From Butyrivibrio sp. INlla16 (GTDB lineage: Bacteria; Bacillota; Clostridia; Lachnospirales; Lachnospiraceae): DNA of 64,000 nucleotides. Shown in pieces: positions 53,077 through 61,046 of the stretch (position 1 is its first letter; each line of letters opens with the position of its first letter). Made by a program: the position numbers and the translations under genes. The stretch covers positions 27,826 to 91,825 of the forward strand of contig NZ_FMYB01000017.1 in NCBI RefSeq assembly GCF_900104155.1. The letters run 5' to 3'. Under the pieces are notes generated by a model. The model was given only the letters and a program-made list of their open reading frames with translations. It was not told where the DNA came from and made no database searches.

Positions 53077-54003
53077 ATGGATATTGGAGAGCGTCAGAAT
53101 CTGAGAACCGAGATAGAGGGGATCGTAGAGCTTATTCTTGATGACTACAACAAGGGCAGAGATGTTGATCAGATGGACATTTTCAACCAGCCCGACAGGG
53201 ACGTGGTCATTGATATTGTGAAAAAGCTGCTGCGTGTCATTTATCCCGGATATTTCAGAGATAAGATTTATAGAAGTTATAATGACTACAACAGGGTTGC
53301 GGTTATCATAGAGGATGCAATTTACAATCTGCAGAAGCAGGTGGCCATAGCTTACAGGCACGGCGGAGATTATGAAAATGCGTCCGATGAAACTCTGACC
53401 TGCGGAGCAAGATGCATTACGCATGAATTTTTCAAAAAGATTCCGGACATCAGAGCTCTGATAGATACCGATCTGCAGGCGACTTTTGACGGTGATCCCG
53501 CAGCGTTTAGCAAGGAGGAGATTATACTGTCCTATCCGGGACTTCTTGCAACGGCTATAAACCGTATGGCCCATGAACTCTATCTGCTGAAGGTGCCGCT
53601 TATTCCCAGAATCATGACAGAGTACGCTCATTCGAAGACCGGTATTGACATTCATCCCGGAGCAACCATCGGCAAGTACTTTATGATAGATCACGGAACA
53701 GGCATAGTTATCGGTGAGACGACCATCATCGGTGAGCATGTAAAGGTATATCAGGGTGTCACCATCGGCGCGCTTTCTACAAAGGGTGGACAGGCCCTTA
53801 AGGGAGCCAAGAGACATCCCACGATTGAGGACAACGTTACTATCTACGCCGGAGCATCTATCCTTGGCGGTGAGACGGTAATCGGACACGACTCCGTAGT
53901 GGGATCCAATGCATTCCTCACATCTTCCGTAGCACCCGGAACCAGGGTCAGCATTAAGAACCAGGAACTTCAGATAAAGAACGGAAGCTCGAAGGATTTC
54001 TAA
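53077..54003 (+). CDS. cysE: Serine O-acetyltransferase
   Basis: A 308-residue enzyme making O-acetylserine from serine and acetyl-CoA, the first step of cysteine synthesis. The N-terminal helical domain (~1-175) includes INRMAHELYLLKVPLIPRIMTEYAHSKTG; the C-terminal left-handed beta-helix shows hexapeptide repeats (IDIHPGATIG, FMIDHGTGIVIGETTIIG, VKVYQGVTIGALS, HPTIEDNVTIYAGASILGG). Catalytic Asp-His pair lies in DHGTGIVIG. It is ~50 residues longer than EpsC-type SATs, in the N-terminal domain. Ribosome-binding site GTAGGAGAG. No cysK is adjacent. Confidence 0.93.
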   Translation: MDIGERQNLRTEIEGIVELILDDYNKGRDVDQMDIFNQPDRDVVIDIVKKLLRVIYPGYFRDKIYRSYNDYNRVAVIIEDAIYNLQKQVAIAYRHGGDYENASDETLTCGARCITHEFFKKIPDIRALIDTDLQATFDGDPAAFSKEEIILSYPGLLATAINRMAHELYLLKVPLIPRIMTEYAHSKTGIDIHPGATIGKYFMIDHGTGIVIGETTIIGEHVKVYQGVTIGALSTKGGQALKGAKRHPTIEDNVTIYAGASILGGETVIGHDSVVGSNAFLTSSVAPGTRVSIKNQELQIKNGSSKDF

Positions 54004-54021
54004 TTAAATATGATCAATAAA

Positions 54022-54060
54022 GTAGCACTGTGAAAGTTGTTTTTTATGGTGCTATTTTTA
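54022..54060 (+). terminator. Probable terminator after cysE
   Basis: TAGCAC (54023-54028) and GTGCTA (54049-54054) arms around a T-rich loop, followed by TTTTTA. Confidence 0.6.
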
Positions 54061-54063
54061 TTC

Positions 54064-54091
54064 TAAAGAATTTGCTGCTGCTTACCGAAAT
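54064..54091 (+). promoter_or_regulatory. Candidate sigma-28 (SigD) promoter for the hook-protein gene
   Basis: TAAA (54064-54067) and ACCGAAAT (54084-54091; consensus GCCGATAT) are 16 bp apart, close to the flagellar sigma-28 pattern. It lies 55 bp before the flgE-like start. Confidence 0.55.
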
Positions 54092-54146
54092 AAAAGATGT
54101 AGGTATAAGACTGCACTTTTTATGTTAACACGAAAGCGGTGAGATT

Positions 54147-55490
54147 ATGATGAGATCATTGTGGTCCGGAGTTGCCGGACTTAAAACACACCAGATTCAG
54201 ATGGATGTTATCGGTAACAACGTAGCTAATGTAAATACAACATCCTACAAGGCTCAGAAAACCACCTTTGGAGATCTTTTATACCAGAATGCGAGAAGAG
54301 CAAACGGTCCTACTCAAGTAAGAGGCGGAACAAACGCCAAGCAGGTAGGTCTCGGTGCGAAATACTCGGCCATTATGACCAATATCGCAAAGCAGGGCTC
54401 AATACAGCAGACAGACAGCGTATTTGACCTTAGTATTACCGGCGATTCATTTTTTGTAATTGAAAATCATAAGGGCGAGATGAACTACTCAAGAGACGGC
54501 TCCTTCACAGTTGATGCGCAGGGCTATCTCGTAACCAGAGCTGATGGTTACTATGTTCGAGGCGTGCAGGCAGGCGATGATGCAAAGACATCTGAGGACC
54601 TGGCAGCAGGAGCTACAGACAGGCTGCAGATCCTTCCTATCGGTGAGGATGGGAACCTTATAAAAATGGACGGCGAAGCTACTTCCTATGCGAGAGTTAC
54701 AGGAAATATCAGCAGAACCGATGACCTCCTTGATCCCAATAAGGGTAGAACCGTAGACCTCGAGTTCTACGGAGCAGATGGCAAAACTTATACAGTAAGA
54801 ATGAAATTCGATAATGCGGGTGATGACAACGACTCAACCTATCGCGCAAATATCACGGGCATTATGGATGAAAATCATCAGATGATAGAGGGCGGCGTTC
54901 CCGAGAATTTGTCGGTAGCACTTACCTATGATCCTGAGACCGGAAAATTTACCGGTGCTGACGGAAATGCAAACGGACAGATTCAGCTTCAGTTTGAAGG
55001 CGAAGCGGCAGCAGCCGGCGGATTCACTCTTGATTTCTCAGGAACAACAAATTATGCACCGCTTAACGGTGCTTCCAGTTCCGCACTTGCAACCTACAGA
55101 GGCGACAGAGAAGGAAACGGCGAGGGCTATCCCGAAGGCGATATGAACGGTGTAGCTATCGCAAGAGACGGTACCATCACAAGACTTTACAGCAACGGAC
55201 AAAATAGAGTTGCAGGAAAAATCGCAGTTGCAGAGTTTGCAAATGTAACAGGTCTTAACAAAGAGGGTGAAAACCTCTACTCAGTAACAGGCAACTCAGG
55301 ACCTGCGCAGCTGATGTGGGTTAACGATGACGGTGGTTACATGACCTCCGGAACATTGGAGATGAGTAACGTCGATCTGTCAACAGAATTCACCGATATG
55401 ATCATCACACAGCGTGGCTTCCAGGCCAACAGCCGTGTCATCACCGTATCGGACACCCTCCTGGACGAACTCAGACAACTCAAGAGATAG
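54147..55490 (+). CDS. flgE: Flagellar hook protein FlgE-like
   Basis: A 447-residue axial flagellar protein. The N-terminal rod motif SLWSGVAGLKTHQIQMDVIGNNVANVNTTSYK and the C-terminal helix VDLSTEFTDMIITQRGFQANSRVITVSDTLLDEL are diagnostic; FVIENHKGEMNYSRDGSFTVDAQGYLVTRADGYYVRG is the core hook/rod block. FlgF or FlgG would be ~250 residues, so hook protein fits the length best. It stands alone, outside any flagellar operon, behind a candidate sigma-28 promoter. ATG 54147 and 54150 are both possible; GCGGTGAG is the weak ribosome-binding site. Confidence 0.9.
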   Translation: MMRSLWSGVAGLKTHQIQMDVIGNNVANVNTTSYKAQKTTFGDLLYQNARRANGPTQVRGGTNAKQVGLGAKYSAIMTNIAKQGSIQQTDSVFDLSITGDSFFVIENHKGEMNYSRDGSFTVDAQGYLVTRADGYYVRGVQAGDDAKTSEDLAAGATDRLQILPIGEDGNLIKMDGEATSYARVTGNISRTDDLLDPNKGRTVDLEFYGADGKTYTVRMKFDNAGDDNDSTYRANITGIMDENHQMIEGGVPENLSVALTYDPETGKFTGADGNANGQIQLQFEGEAAAAGGFTLDFSGTTNYAPLNGASSSALATYRGDREGNGEGYPEGDMNGVAIARDGTITRLYSNGQNRVAGKIAVAEFANVTGLNKEGENLYSVTGNSGPAQLMWVNDDGGYMTSGTLEMSNVDLSTEFTDMIITQRGFQANSRVITVSDTLLDELRQLKR

Positions 55491-55580
55491 CTGAGAGGAC
55501 TTGGTGAGGTTTTTTCGAACCTAGTCCGAACGTGTCACGCTGAATGACAATGAAGCGTAACTTCCTTATAATGAACTTCC

Positions 55581-55609
55581 GCCCGCCGGATATCTGGCGG
55601 GCTGTTTTT
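55581..55609 (+). terminator. Rho-independent terminator after flgE
   Basis: GCCCGCC (55581-55587) pairs with GGCGGGC (55596-55602), then TGTTTTTA. A second weaker dyad, AGGTT/AACCT with GGACT/AGTCC, lies before it at ~55498-55528. Confidence 0.9.
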
Positions 55610-55722
55610 AATTGCGTTCACCAATTTTTCAAATATTCGTTTGGAAATTATGTAATAAAATAGGTGCTTTGAGCCGAAATATGTAGTACAATAAAGGTAG
55701 AAGAGGATGAATTTTGCGACAA

Positions 55723-55765
55723 TTAGCACTCGACACTAGACAGTGCTAACATCATGTGATACAAT
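55723..55765 (+). promoter_or_regulatory. CIRCE operator overlapping the mecA-like promoter
   Basis: TTAGCACTC - 9 nt - CAGTGCTAA at 55723-55749 differs from the CIRCE consensus (TTAGCACTC-N9-GAGTGCTAA) at one base. It overlaps the -35 box TAGACA (55737-55742), which is 17 bp from the -10 TACAAT (55760-55765). HrcA bound here would block the promoter, so the adaptor gene is probably heat-shock induced. A further sigma-28-like GCCGAAAT lies at 55673. Confidence 0.88.
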
Positions 55766-55813
55766 CACTAAACATAGCAATTCATTTTTCAAAGGGAAAG
55801 GAGATGAGGCTAT

Positions 55814-56581
55814 ATGGTAATCGTTAAAATGAACAATACGACAGTAGAATGCAGTATCGCTGCGTCGGAACTTCGTGAAATCGGCCTCACCCCGGAAGCA
55901 ATCATGAACGGAGAGAAGAAGACCGTTCCGTTTATGGCGCAGCTGAACAGGGAAGTTGGCGAGCAGCTTGGGTATAATCCCGAAACAGAAGTGCTCATGA
56001 TGAGCAAGAACATGATGATGGACGGAAGTGTGCGCATTTTTGCAATAAAGATGTCCAACGAGGATATTCAGAAATCCGCAGACAGGATCCGTGGATCGGC
56101 AGAGGCTATTTTGAGAGAGATGACTCAGGAGAGGGTCGACTCCATAAAGGCTAAGACCGGTTTTGATAAGGGACAGGCACTCAATGAGATGATCGGACAT
56201 GTATCAGAGCTCATTGAACAGATATATGATCAGGATGAGGAGCAGGATCCTCAGATAGAAGCGATGGCTAAGCCCATTGTCAACACTGAGAAATATATGG
56301 CGAGATTCAAGGACATCAATTCCGCAGCCAGATTCGCGAAGGTATCCTACAGTCTTCCTATTACAGGATCCAAGCTCTACAAGGAAAACGACGAGTACTT
56401 CGTAACACTGGTGCTTGAGCCCGACGGAGAGAACGCAGTATACGATCTTCGCAGGTGCGGACTTGAGTATGCCGAGGAGCTCATGATGAACTCACCCGAG
56501 CAGACACACGTTGAGGAAACCGCTAAATGCATTATTAAGGAGGACGCACTCCTTCACTTAAAGGACATGCTGGCAAAATAA
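55814..56581 (+). CDS. MecA-like adaptor protein for ClpC
   Basis: A 255-residue protein with the two-domain layout of MecA/YpbH adaptors, which deliver substrates to ClpC. The N-terminal substrate-binding part (~1-85) has SIAASELREIGLTPEAIMNGEKKTVPFMAQLNREV; an acidic linker (EQIYDQDEEQDPQIE, ~140-155) is followed by the C-terminal ClpC-binding part (~165-255: ARFKDINSAARFAKVSYSLP; SKLYKENDEYFVTLVLEPD). The match is by pattern, not by high identity. AAAGGAGATGAGG precedes ATG 55814. A near-perfect CIRCE element covers its promoter. ClpC itself is at 1791. The arginase-like gene starts 1 bp after its stop. Confidence 0.82.
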   Translation: MVIVKMNNTTVECSIAASELREIGLTPEAIMNGEKKTVPFMAQLNREVGEQLGYNPETEVLMMSKNMMMDGSVRIFAIKMSNEDIQKSADRIRGSAEAILREMTQERVDSIKAKTGFDKGQALNEMIGHVSELIEQIYDQDEEQDPQIEAMAKPIVNTEKYMARFKDINSAARFAKVSYSLPITGSKLYKENDEYFVTLVLEPDGENAVYDLRRCGLEYAEELMMNSPEQTHVEETAKCIIKEDALLHLKDMLAK

Positions 56582-56582
56582 C

Positions 56583-57416
56583 ATGAATGTGACGGTATAC
56601 GATTTTACGGGAATCTACAAGAACGAGGGCTTTGACTTTTATAAAAAAGAGGGCGCTCGTTCTCTTTTTTGCTCATTAAAAGATATAAGCGGCACCAACT
56701 GCATATGCGACGACTACGCTTACAAAGAAATCAGGGAAAAGGTGAAGGCTTTGGATGCATCATCTTTGCGCGAACCTGTAATAAGCTTTTTTGACAATGG
56801 GAATTATCATTACATGTCTAAGCTTCTGATGGATGTGATGTGTGAAAAATCCTGCATTGAAGGTAGTAGCTCATCGCCTGAATTTGATCTCATCTTTTTT
56901 GACCACCATCCCGATATGAAGTGGACTTCCTACGGCGAGGTTTTATCCTGCGGAAGCTGGGTGCTTAATGCGCTTAAGGATAGAAAGGAACTGGGGCAGG
57001 TTTTCATAATAGGTGCAGATCCCTCGCTGTGCGCTGAGGTTATGGAGGAGAATCCGGAGCTGTTCGGGGATGACGGTGAAAATGCATCAAACCCGCGGAT
57101 GACATCCGGGGCAAGAGTGCATTTTCTGAAAAGTGTAAATGAGCTTCCGGACACGGTCTCATCGATGATTTATCTATCGATAGATAAGGATGTACTTGAT
57201 GAGGACGAGTTTGCAACCAACTGGGATCAGGGGAATATGACAATCTCCGAGCTTGAAAAATCGCTTATTTATTTGAAGGAGCGGTTCGGAAGTGGTATAT
57301 TGTCAGTAGATGTCTGTGGGGAAAGCCTACCTGACTCCGTGGAGGCTTATTCTGAGCGGGGGATCGAGGCAAGTAACAAAGTTAATTCCATGATTATCAA
57401 AATCTTTGCTGAGTAG
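56583..57416 (+). CDS. Arginase/agmatinase-fold family protein
   Basis: A 277-residue member of the ureohydrolase superfamily. The metal-binding pattern is present as FFDHHPDMKW (~100-109; arginases have DxHxD) and YLSIDKDVLDEDE (~198-210; SxDxDxxDP), though the first His of the classical GGDHS motif is replaced by SFFDNGNYHYMS. GEVLSCGSWVLNAL resembles the UPF0489-type relatives. Substrate unknown; arginine or agmatine hydrolysis is not assured. It begins 1 bp after the mecA-like gene, so it shares the CIRCE-controlled transcript. Confidence 0.8.
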   Translation: MNVTVYDFTGIYKNEGFDFYKKEGARSLFCSLKDISGTNCICDDYAYKEIREKVKALDASSLREPVISFFDNGNYHYMSKLLMDVMCEKSCIEGSSSSPEFDLIFFDHHPDMKWTSYGEVLSCGSWVLNALKDRKELGQVFIIGADPSLCAEVMEENPELFGDDGENASNPRMTSGARVHFLKSVNELPDTVSSMIYLSIDKDVLDEDEFATNWDQGNMTISELEKSLIYLKERFGSGILSVDVCGESLPDSVEAYSERGIEASNKVNSMIIKIFAE

Positions 57417-57473
57417 GAAGTGCTAAGTTTTTTGAATGCGCTTTGGTGCGGCAAGTGGATTAAGGGGACTGGT

Positions 57474-57803
57474 ATGGAAAAGAGAATCAGGGACAGAATT
57501 AAACGTATTGAGAAGCTTGATATGGACCTTTTATCGGACGAGGAGATACTCGCTGAGAAAAAGGAGATAACGCTTCTGATTGAGGCAATGCAGCAGGAAC
57601 TGCTGAGGCGGATTATCGTCATTGCGGCAGTGATTGTTTCAATTACAATAGCGGTGGTCGGACTCTTGTCTTATCCTTCCGCACCTATGCTTTTCGTGTG
57701 CCTTGCAGGTGTGCTTATTCTAATTGCAGTTCTTATTCAATATACCCAGAAGTATAAGGTTTTCAATGATCTTTACAAGGCAGCGGATATTCTGTTTAAG
57801 TGA
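57474..57803 (+). CDS. Small two-helix membrane protein
   Basis: A 109-residue protein: an N-terminal charged helix (MEKRIRDRIKRIEKLDMDLL; EEILAEKKEITLLIEAMQ) and two membrane helices (IIVIAAVIVSITIAVVGLL; LFVCLAGVLILIAVLI). ATG 57474 follows TTAAGGGGA; a GTG start at 57420 would add 18 residues without a clear site. Probably the last gene of the heat-shock-type unit. No family recognised. Confidence 0.7.
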   Translation: MEKRIRDRIKRIEKLDMDLLSDEEILAEKKEITLLIEAMQQELLRRIIVIAAVIVSITIAVVGLLSYPSAPMLFVCLAGVLILIAVLIQYTQKYKVFNDLYKAADILFK

Positions 57804-57812
57804 TAAATGCTG

Positions 57813-57841
57813 TTGACAAAACATCGTCAAATAGCTACAAT
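57813..57841 (+). promoter_or_regulatory. Promoter of tRNA-Leu(CAG)
   Basis: TTGACA (57813-57818) and TACAAT (57836-57841) with 17-bp spacing, 14 bp before the tRNA. Confidence 0.85.
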
Positions 57842-57855
57842 ATCTATTGTCGCTT

Positions 57856-57939
57856 GCAGGAATGGCGGAATTGGCAGACGCGCACGGTTCAGGTCCGTGT
57901 GATAGCAATATCATGAGGGTTCAAGTCCCTTTTCCTGCA
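57856..57939 (+). tRNA. tRNA-Leu (anticodon CAG)
   Basis: An 84-nt class II tRNA. Acceptor GCAGGAA/TTCCTGC; anticodon stem CACGG/CCGTG with loop TTCAGGT, anticodon CAG for CUG; long variable arm (TGATAGCAATATCA); T-arm AGGGTTCAAGTCCCT; A73; CCA not encoded. Confidence 0.93.
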
Positions 57940-57956
57940 TTTATAGAAAAAGTTGC

Positions 57957-57985
57957 TTGACTACAAGAAGCTTTTACTATATTAT
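57957..57985 (+). promoter_or_regulatory. Promoter of tRNA-Leu(AAG)
   Basis: TTGACT (57957-57962) and TATTAT (57980-57985) with 17-bp spacing, 46 bp before the tRNA. Confidence 0.6.
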
Positions 57986-58031
57986 TGTTCGAGTGGGGTC
58001 AAACCACAGAACACAGTTTAATACTTGAAAT

Positions 58032-58115
58032 GCGGAAGTGTCGGAATTGGCAGACGAGCAAGACTAAGGATCTTGTGATGGCTACATCGTGTGGGTTCAA
58101 GTCCCATCTTCCGCA
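58032..58115 (+). tRNA. tRNA-Leu (anticodon AAG), insertion site of the mobile element
   Basis: Acceptor GCGGAAG/CTTCCGC; anticodon stem CAAGA/TCTTG with loop CTAAGGA, anticodon AAG for CUU; long variable arm; T-arm TGGGTTCAAGTCCCA; A73; no CCA. The 3' half is the likely attachment site, since an integrase gene ends 15 bp beyond it on the opposite strand. A34 is unusual for bacterial leucine tRNA. Confidence 0.92.
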
Positions 58116-58129
58116 TGAGTTTAGAGGGC

Positions 58130-59548
58130 TCAGAAAGCTTGAGAAATCAAGTGTTCTGAGCTTTCTTTTTTGGAAAAAGGAACAATATTGTGGGGTTCCC
58201 TAAGGGTTCCCTTTACGTTTTCATCCTGCGAGTCCAGTAAATCTCTTACATTCTCCAAATAATCCTTCTGTGCAAAACTGTAGAATGCAAGGTTGGTCTG
58301 AATGGAATGACCAAGCATTGCAGCTCTGTCTGCGACAGAAACATTCATTGGAATAAGTACATTTGAATTAAGGGACATCCTGAGAGCATGGTTGTTTGTT
58401 ACCTTAAAGCCCTTGGCCTGGCAGAGCCTTCTAAGGAACGTTTCATAGGCATCTGTCTTGATCCAGTCACCATCCTCATGACAAAAGATGAATTCTGAGG
58501 ATATGCTGAGCCTGTCCTGAAGCTCTTTTATCTCCCTGAGGAGACCTGCAATCTTCCTTGTCAGAGGAAATTCTCTTCCGTCCTGTGATATTCCCTTTTC
58601 ATTCTTGGTGCATGTGTCATAGTAATAAACTTTTTTGCCTGATTCTCTTTTTGTGAGCTGCTGGGCGTGGATATGAATGGAGTTCTCCGTTATATCCTCC
58701 CATTTGAGAGCACACAGTTCTCCGGCACGGACACCCGTTTCAATGGCAAACAGCATGGCATAACCATTGATATAATACTCGCCCCATTTCTTTCTGGTCA
58801 TGCGATATCTTACTTCCTGTCTGATGCTATCGATTTCTTCAGGGGAGAGGATCTTATCCTCCGGTCTCGCCTTCCTTGTGTCGCAGGACTTCATATAAGG
58901 CTTGTTTTTCATCATTGCTGCAGGATTGGTGGAAATTATCCTGTGGGCAAAGGCATAGCCGAATATGAGGTTCAGAACGCCTTTATAGCTAAAGAACGTC
59001 TTCTGCTTGGGATGATCTCTGTTCACCCATTCCTGGGTGTAGCTCTTTAATGCTGTGTCTGTGATACTGCGGATATCCTTCTTAGCCATATCCTTGGAGA
59101 TAAAACGGCTAAAATCAGCCTTGTAGTGATAAAGTGTCTGCTGATTTGGATTCTCCGTAATCTCTTTTTCATAGAGAGCAGCTTTAAAGACTGATTCCAG
59201 AGAGTAGTCCTTCATGCCATTGGTGTAGAAGTTAAAGAGCTTATCCATTAGACCATCATAGGTGGTAGCCTTTATTTTCTTGCCATCAGGCATCTTGGTG
59301 CTGTAGTAATCCTTGGGATTACCGGGAGTAGGTTCGTGATGGCTGATAGCACGAGGCTCGCCATCTGCTGTGACATGGCTCATGAAAACAAGCCTGTCAC
59401 GGAGTACTTTTTCTTTTTGTGATATCAAGTTTAGTTCATCTCTGACACCGTCTGAATCTATGATACCCAAGTCAAGCTGGACGTTCAAGGACTCTTTCTG
59501 GGATTCGAGAAGCTTTATTGTTTTGTAGATTTCTGCTTTACTTTGCAT
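58130..59548 (-). CDS. Tyrosine recombinase / integrase
   Basis: A 472-residue site-specific recombinase. An N-terminal coiled region (~1-60) precedes an Arm/SAM-like core-binding domain (~90-200) and the catalytic domain (~240-450). Catalytic residues: Arg in ETGVRAGELCALKWEDI, Lys in the beta turn RESGKKVYYYDT, HALR motif (His, Arg) in TNNHALRMS, His in AAMLGHSIQ, and Tyr in TNLAFYSFAQKD. The gene ends 15 bp from tRNA-Leu(AAG), the classical layout for integration into a tRNA 3' end. It is the last of four - strand genes of the element. No small excisionase gene is evident between 59549 and 59684. Confidence 0.94.
   Translation of the reverse strand: MQSKAEIYKTIKLLESQKESLNVQLDLGIIDSDGVRDELNLISQKEKVLRDRLVFMSHVTADGEPRAISHHEPTPGNPKDYYSTKMPDGKKIKATTYDGLMDKLFNFYTNGMKDYSLESVFKAALYEKEITENPNQQTLYHYKADFSRFISKDMAKKDIRSITDTALKSYTQEWVNRDHPKQKTFFSYKGVLNLIFGYAFAHRIISTNPAAMMKNKPYMKSCDTRKARPEDKILSPEEIDSIRQEVRYRMTRKKWGEYYINGYAMLFAIETGVRAGELCALKWEDITENSIHIHAQQLTKRESGKKVYYYDTCTKNEKGISQDGREFPLTRKIAGLLREIKELQDRLSISSEFIFCHEDGDWIKTDAYETFLRRLCQAKGFKVTNNHALRMSLNSNVLIPMNVSVADRAAMLGHSIQTNLAFYSFAQKDYLENVRDLLDSQDENVKGTLREPHNIVPFSKKESSEHLISQAF
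58132..58171 (+). terminator. Terminator of tRNA-Leu(AAG)
   Basis: AGAAAGCT (58132-58139) and AGCTTTCT (58159-58166) arms, followed by TTTTT. An alternative fold pairs CTCAGAA with TTCTGAG and CTTGA with TCAAG. It overlaps the 3' end of the integrase gene on the other strand. Confidence 0.7.
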
Positions 59549-59684
59549 ATTTCCCCAATAAGAAAAGGACAGCCCTGCAAAAGGACTGCCCGTGTAAACG
59601 GATAAACTACTGTTTTCTTACAGTTGTGACTTCCGTTTCTCTGTTTACTGTTTCTATATTTTTATCTTTTACCAGATAAATGGT

Positions 59685-61046
59685 TTATTGGTTTACAATG
59701 GTACTACCTAAGGATTCCTGAAGGAAAGGAACTTCCTTTTCCATTCCTTTGGGAATATCCTTAAACTCCGGTTCCTTCATCCGTACCCATGCCTTCTGAG
59801 TGCCATAATCGGAAAAACGATGTGTCGAGATTTTCTTATATTCTGTGATATGGTTCATGATGTTGCTGATGGCATTGCACTCCCACTGGGCAGGATTCTC
59901 ATATCCGAAATGATTCAGAGCTTCTTTATAGAGCATCTTTACACAGACATATTCCGGCGAATGATCATCAAGATAGTTGCGGATAGCAACTTCCATGGGA
60001 TCTTCTGGAGAGTATTTGCACTGGGTTTCAACCAGCTCGGTTTGTAAATCCTTAGGAAGTGTCAGTGAAAAGTCTCCGGACTTGAAAATGACCATGACCT
60101 CTGCCCAGAGCTGTTCTATGTACGCCCTTGAAGCTTTTTCATCATCAAGGATATGACACTGCGCATTATCCATGTTTACTTCTATAGGGAGAAATCTTCT
60201 GTTTCCGCTTTTGTCCATAGGAAGGAATTCAGTTTTGTTTGATGTTCCTGCAAAGACGCACTGTCTTGGGTGATCTACCGCATATCTGTCATAAGGTGTA
60301 CGGTAGTTATCGGACTGTCTGCTGATAAAAGACTTTGTTTCTTCAACCATCTTGGCATTGAGGATAGCAAGCATTTCAGGGATTTCAACAATCCAGTGAC
60401 CTTGAAGGCGTTGAAACGCTTTATCATCGTCAAGGCGTTTTATATCATCGGTAAAGTACAGATCATCCATGGCAAGAAATCTGAGGAAAGTGGATTTGCC
60501 GGCTCCCTGACCACCTACAAGGCAGAGCATGTATTCAAATTTACAACCGGGCTTGAACACTCTCGCTATAGCTCCGAGCATGAAAACCTTAAGAGAAGCT
60601 ACAGATAAAGGAGTTTTCTCTACTCCAAGGAAATGGTTCAGTGCATCAGGAAGTCTTTCAACGCCGTCCCACTCCAGAGACATCAGTTTCTCCCTTATCG
60701 GGTGATAGCTGTTTTCTTTTGCTACAACTCTGATTGCTCGTTCAATCTGCTTGTCGGTTCTAAGTCCGTAGGTAGCCTCCATATATGTGATGATATTATC
60801 GAGATCCGTATCGCAGAGGTATACGGAATCTCTTTTCCATCCAAGATTCTGACAGATATCCACCTTCTGGTTGAGCTCATTGAATCGGATTGCATTTGTG
60901 AAAAGCGGATCCTTTCTGAGTACAAGCTGGCAGTTATAATTGGTCTGAAGCACCTTGTTCTTTTCTCCGCGGTCAAGCTGGGAGGATATGCTCTCATATG
61001 TATCTTCATTATTGTTATCCAAGTTCTTTGTTTCTGTTTCTGACAT
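59685..61046 (-). CDS. VapE-type (virulence-associated E) helicase-like ATPase
   Basis: A 453-residue D5/VapE-like replication helicase. The N-terminal part contains the ATYGLRTDKQIERAIRVVAKENSYHPIREKL and SLEWDGVERLPDAL stretches typical of VapE; Walker A is VGGQGAGKSTFLRFLA near residue 178, Walker B WIVEIPEML near 217, and KPMDKSGNRRFLPIEV-like FLPMDKSGNRRFLPIEV near 275. It is usually paired with a primase. The start ATG at 61046 has AGGAGA upstream and overlaps the primase gene by 32 bp. Together they probably replicate the excised element. Confidence 0.9.
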   Translation of the reverse strand: MSETETKNLDNNNEDTYESISSQLDRGEKNKVLQTNYNCQLVLRKDPLFTNAIRFNELNQKVDICQNLGWKRDSVYLCDTDLDNIITYMEATYGLRTDKQIERAIRVVAKENSYHPIREKLMSLEWDGVERLPDALNHFLGVEKTPLSVASLKVFMLGAIARVFKPGCKFEYMLCLVGGQGAGKSTFLRFLAMDDLYFTDDIKRLDDDKAFQRLQGHWIVEIPEMLAILNAKMVEETKSFISRQSDNYRTPYDRYAVDHPRQCVFAGTSNKTEFLPMDKSGNRRFLPIEVNMDNAQCHILDDEKASRAYIEQLWAEVMVIFKSGDFSLTLPKDLQTELVETQCKYSPEDPMEVAIRNYLDDHSPEYVCVKMLYKEALNHFGYENPAQWECNAISNIMNHITEYKKISTHRFSDYGTQKAWVRMKEPEFKDIPKGMEKEVPFLQESLGSTIVNQ

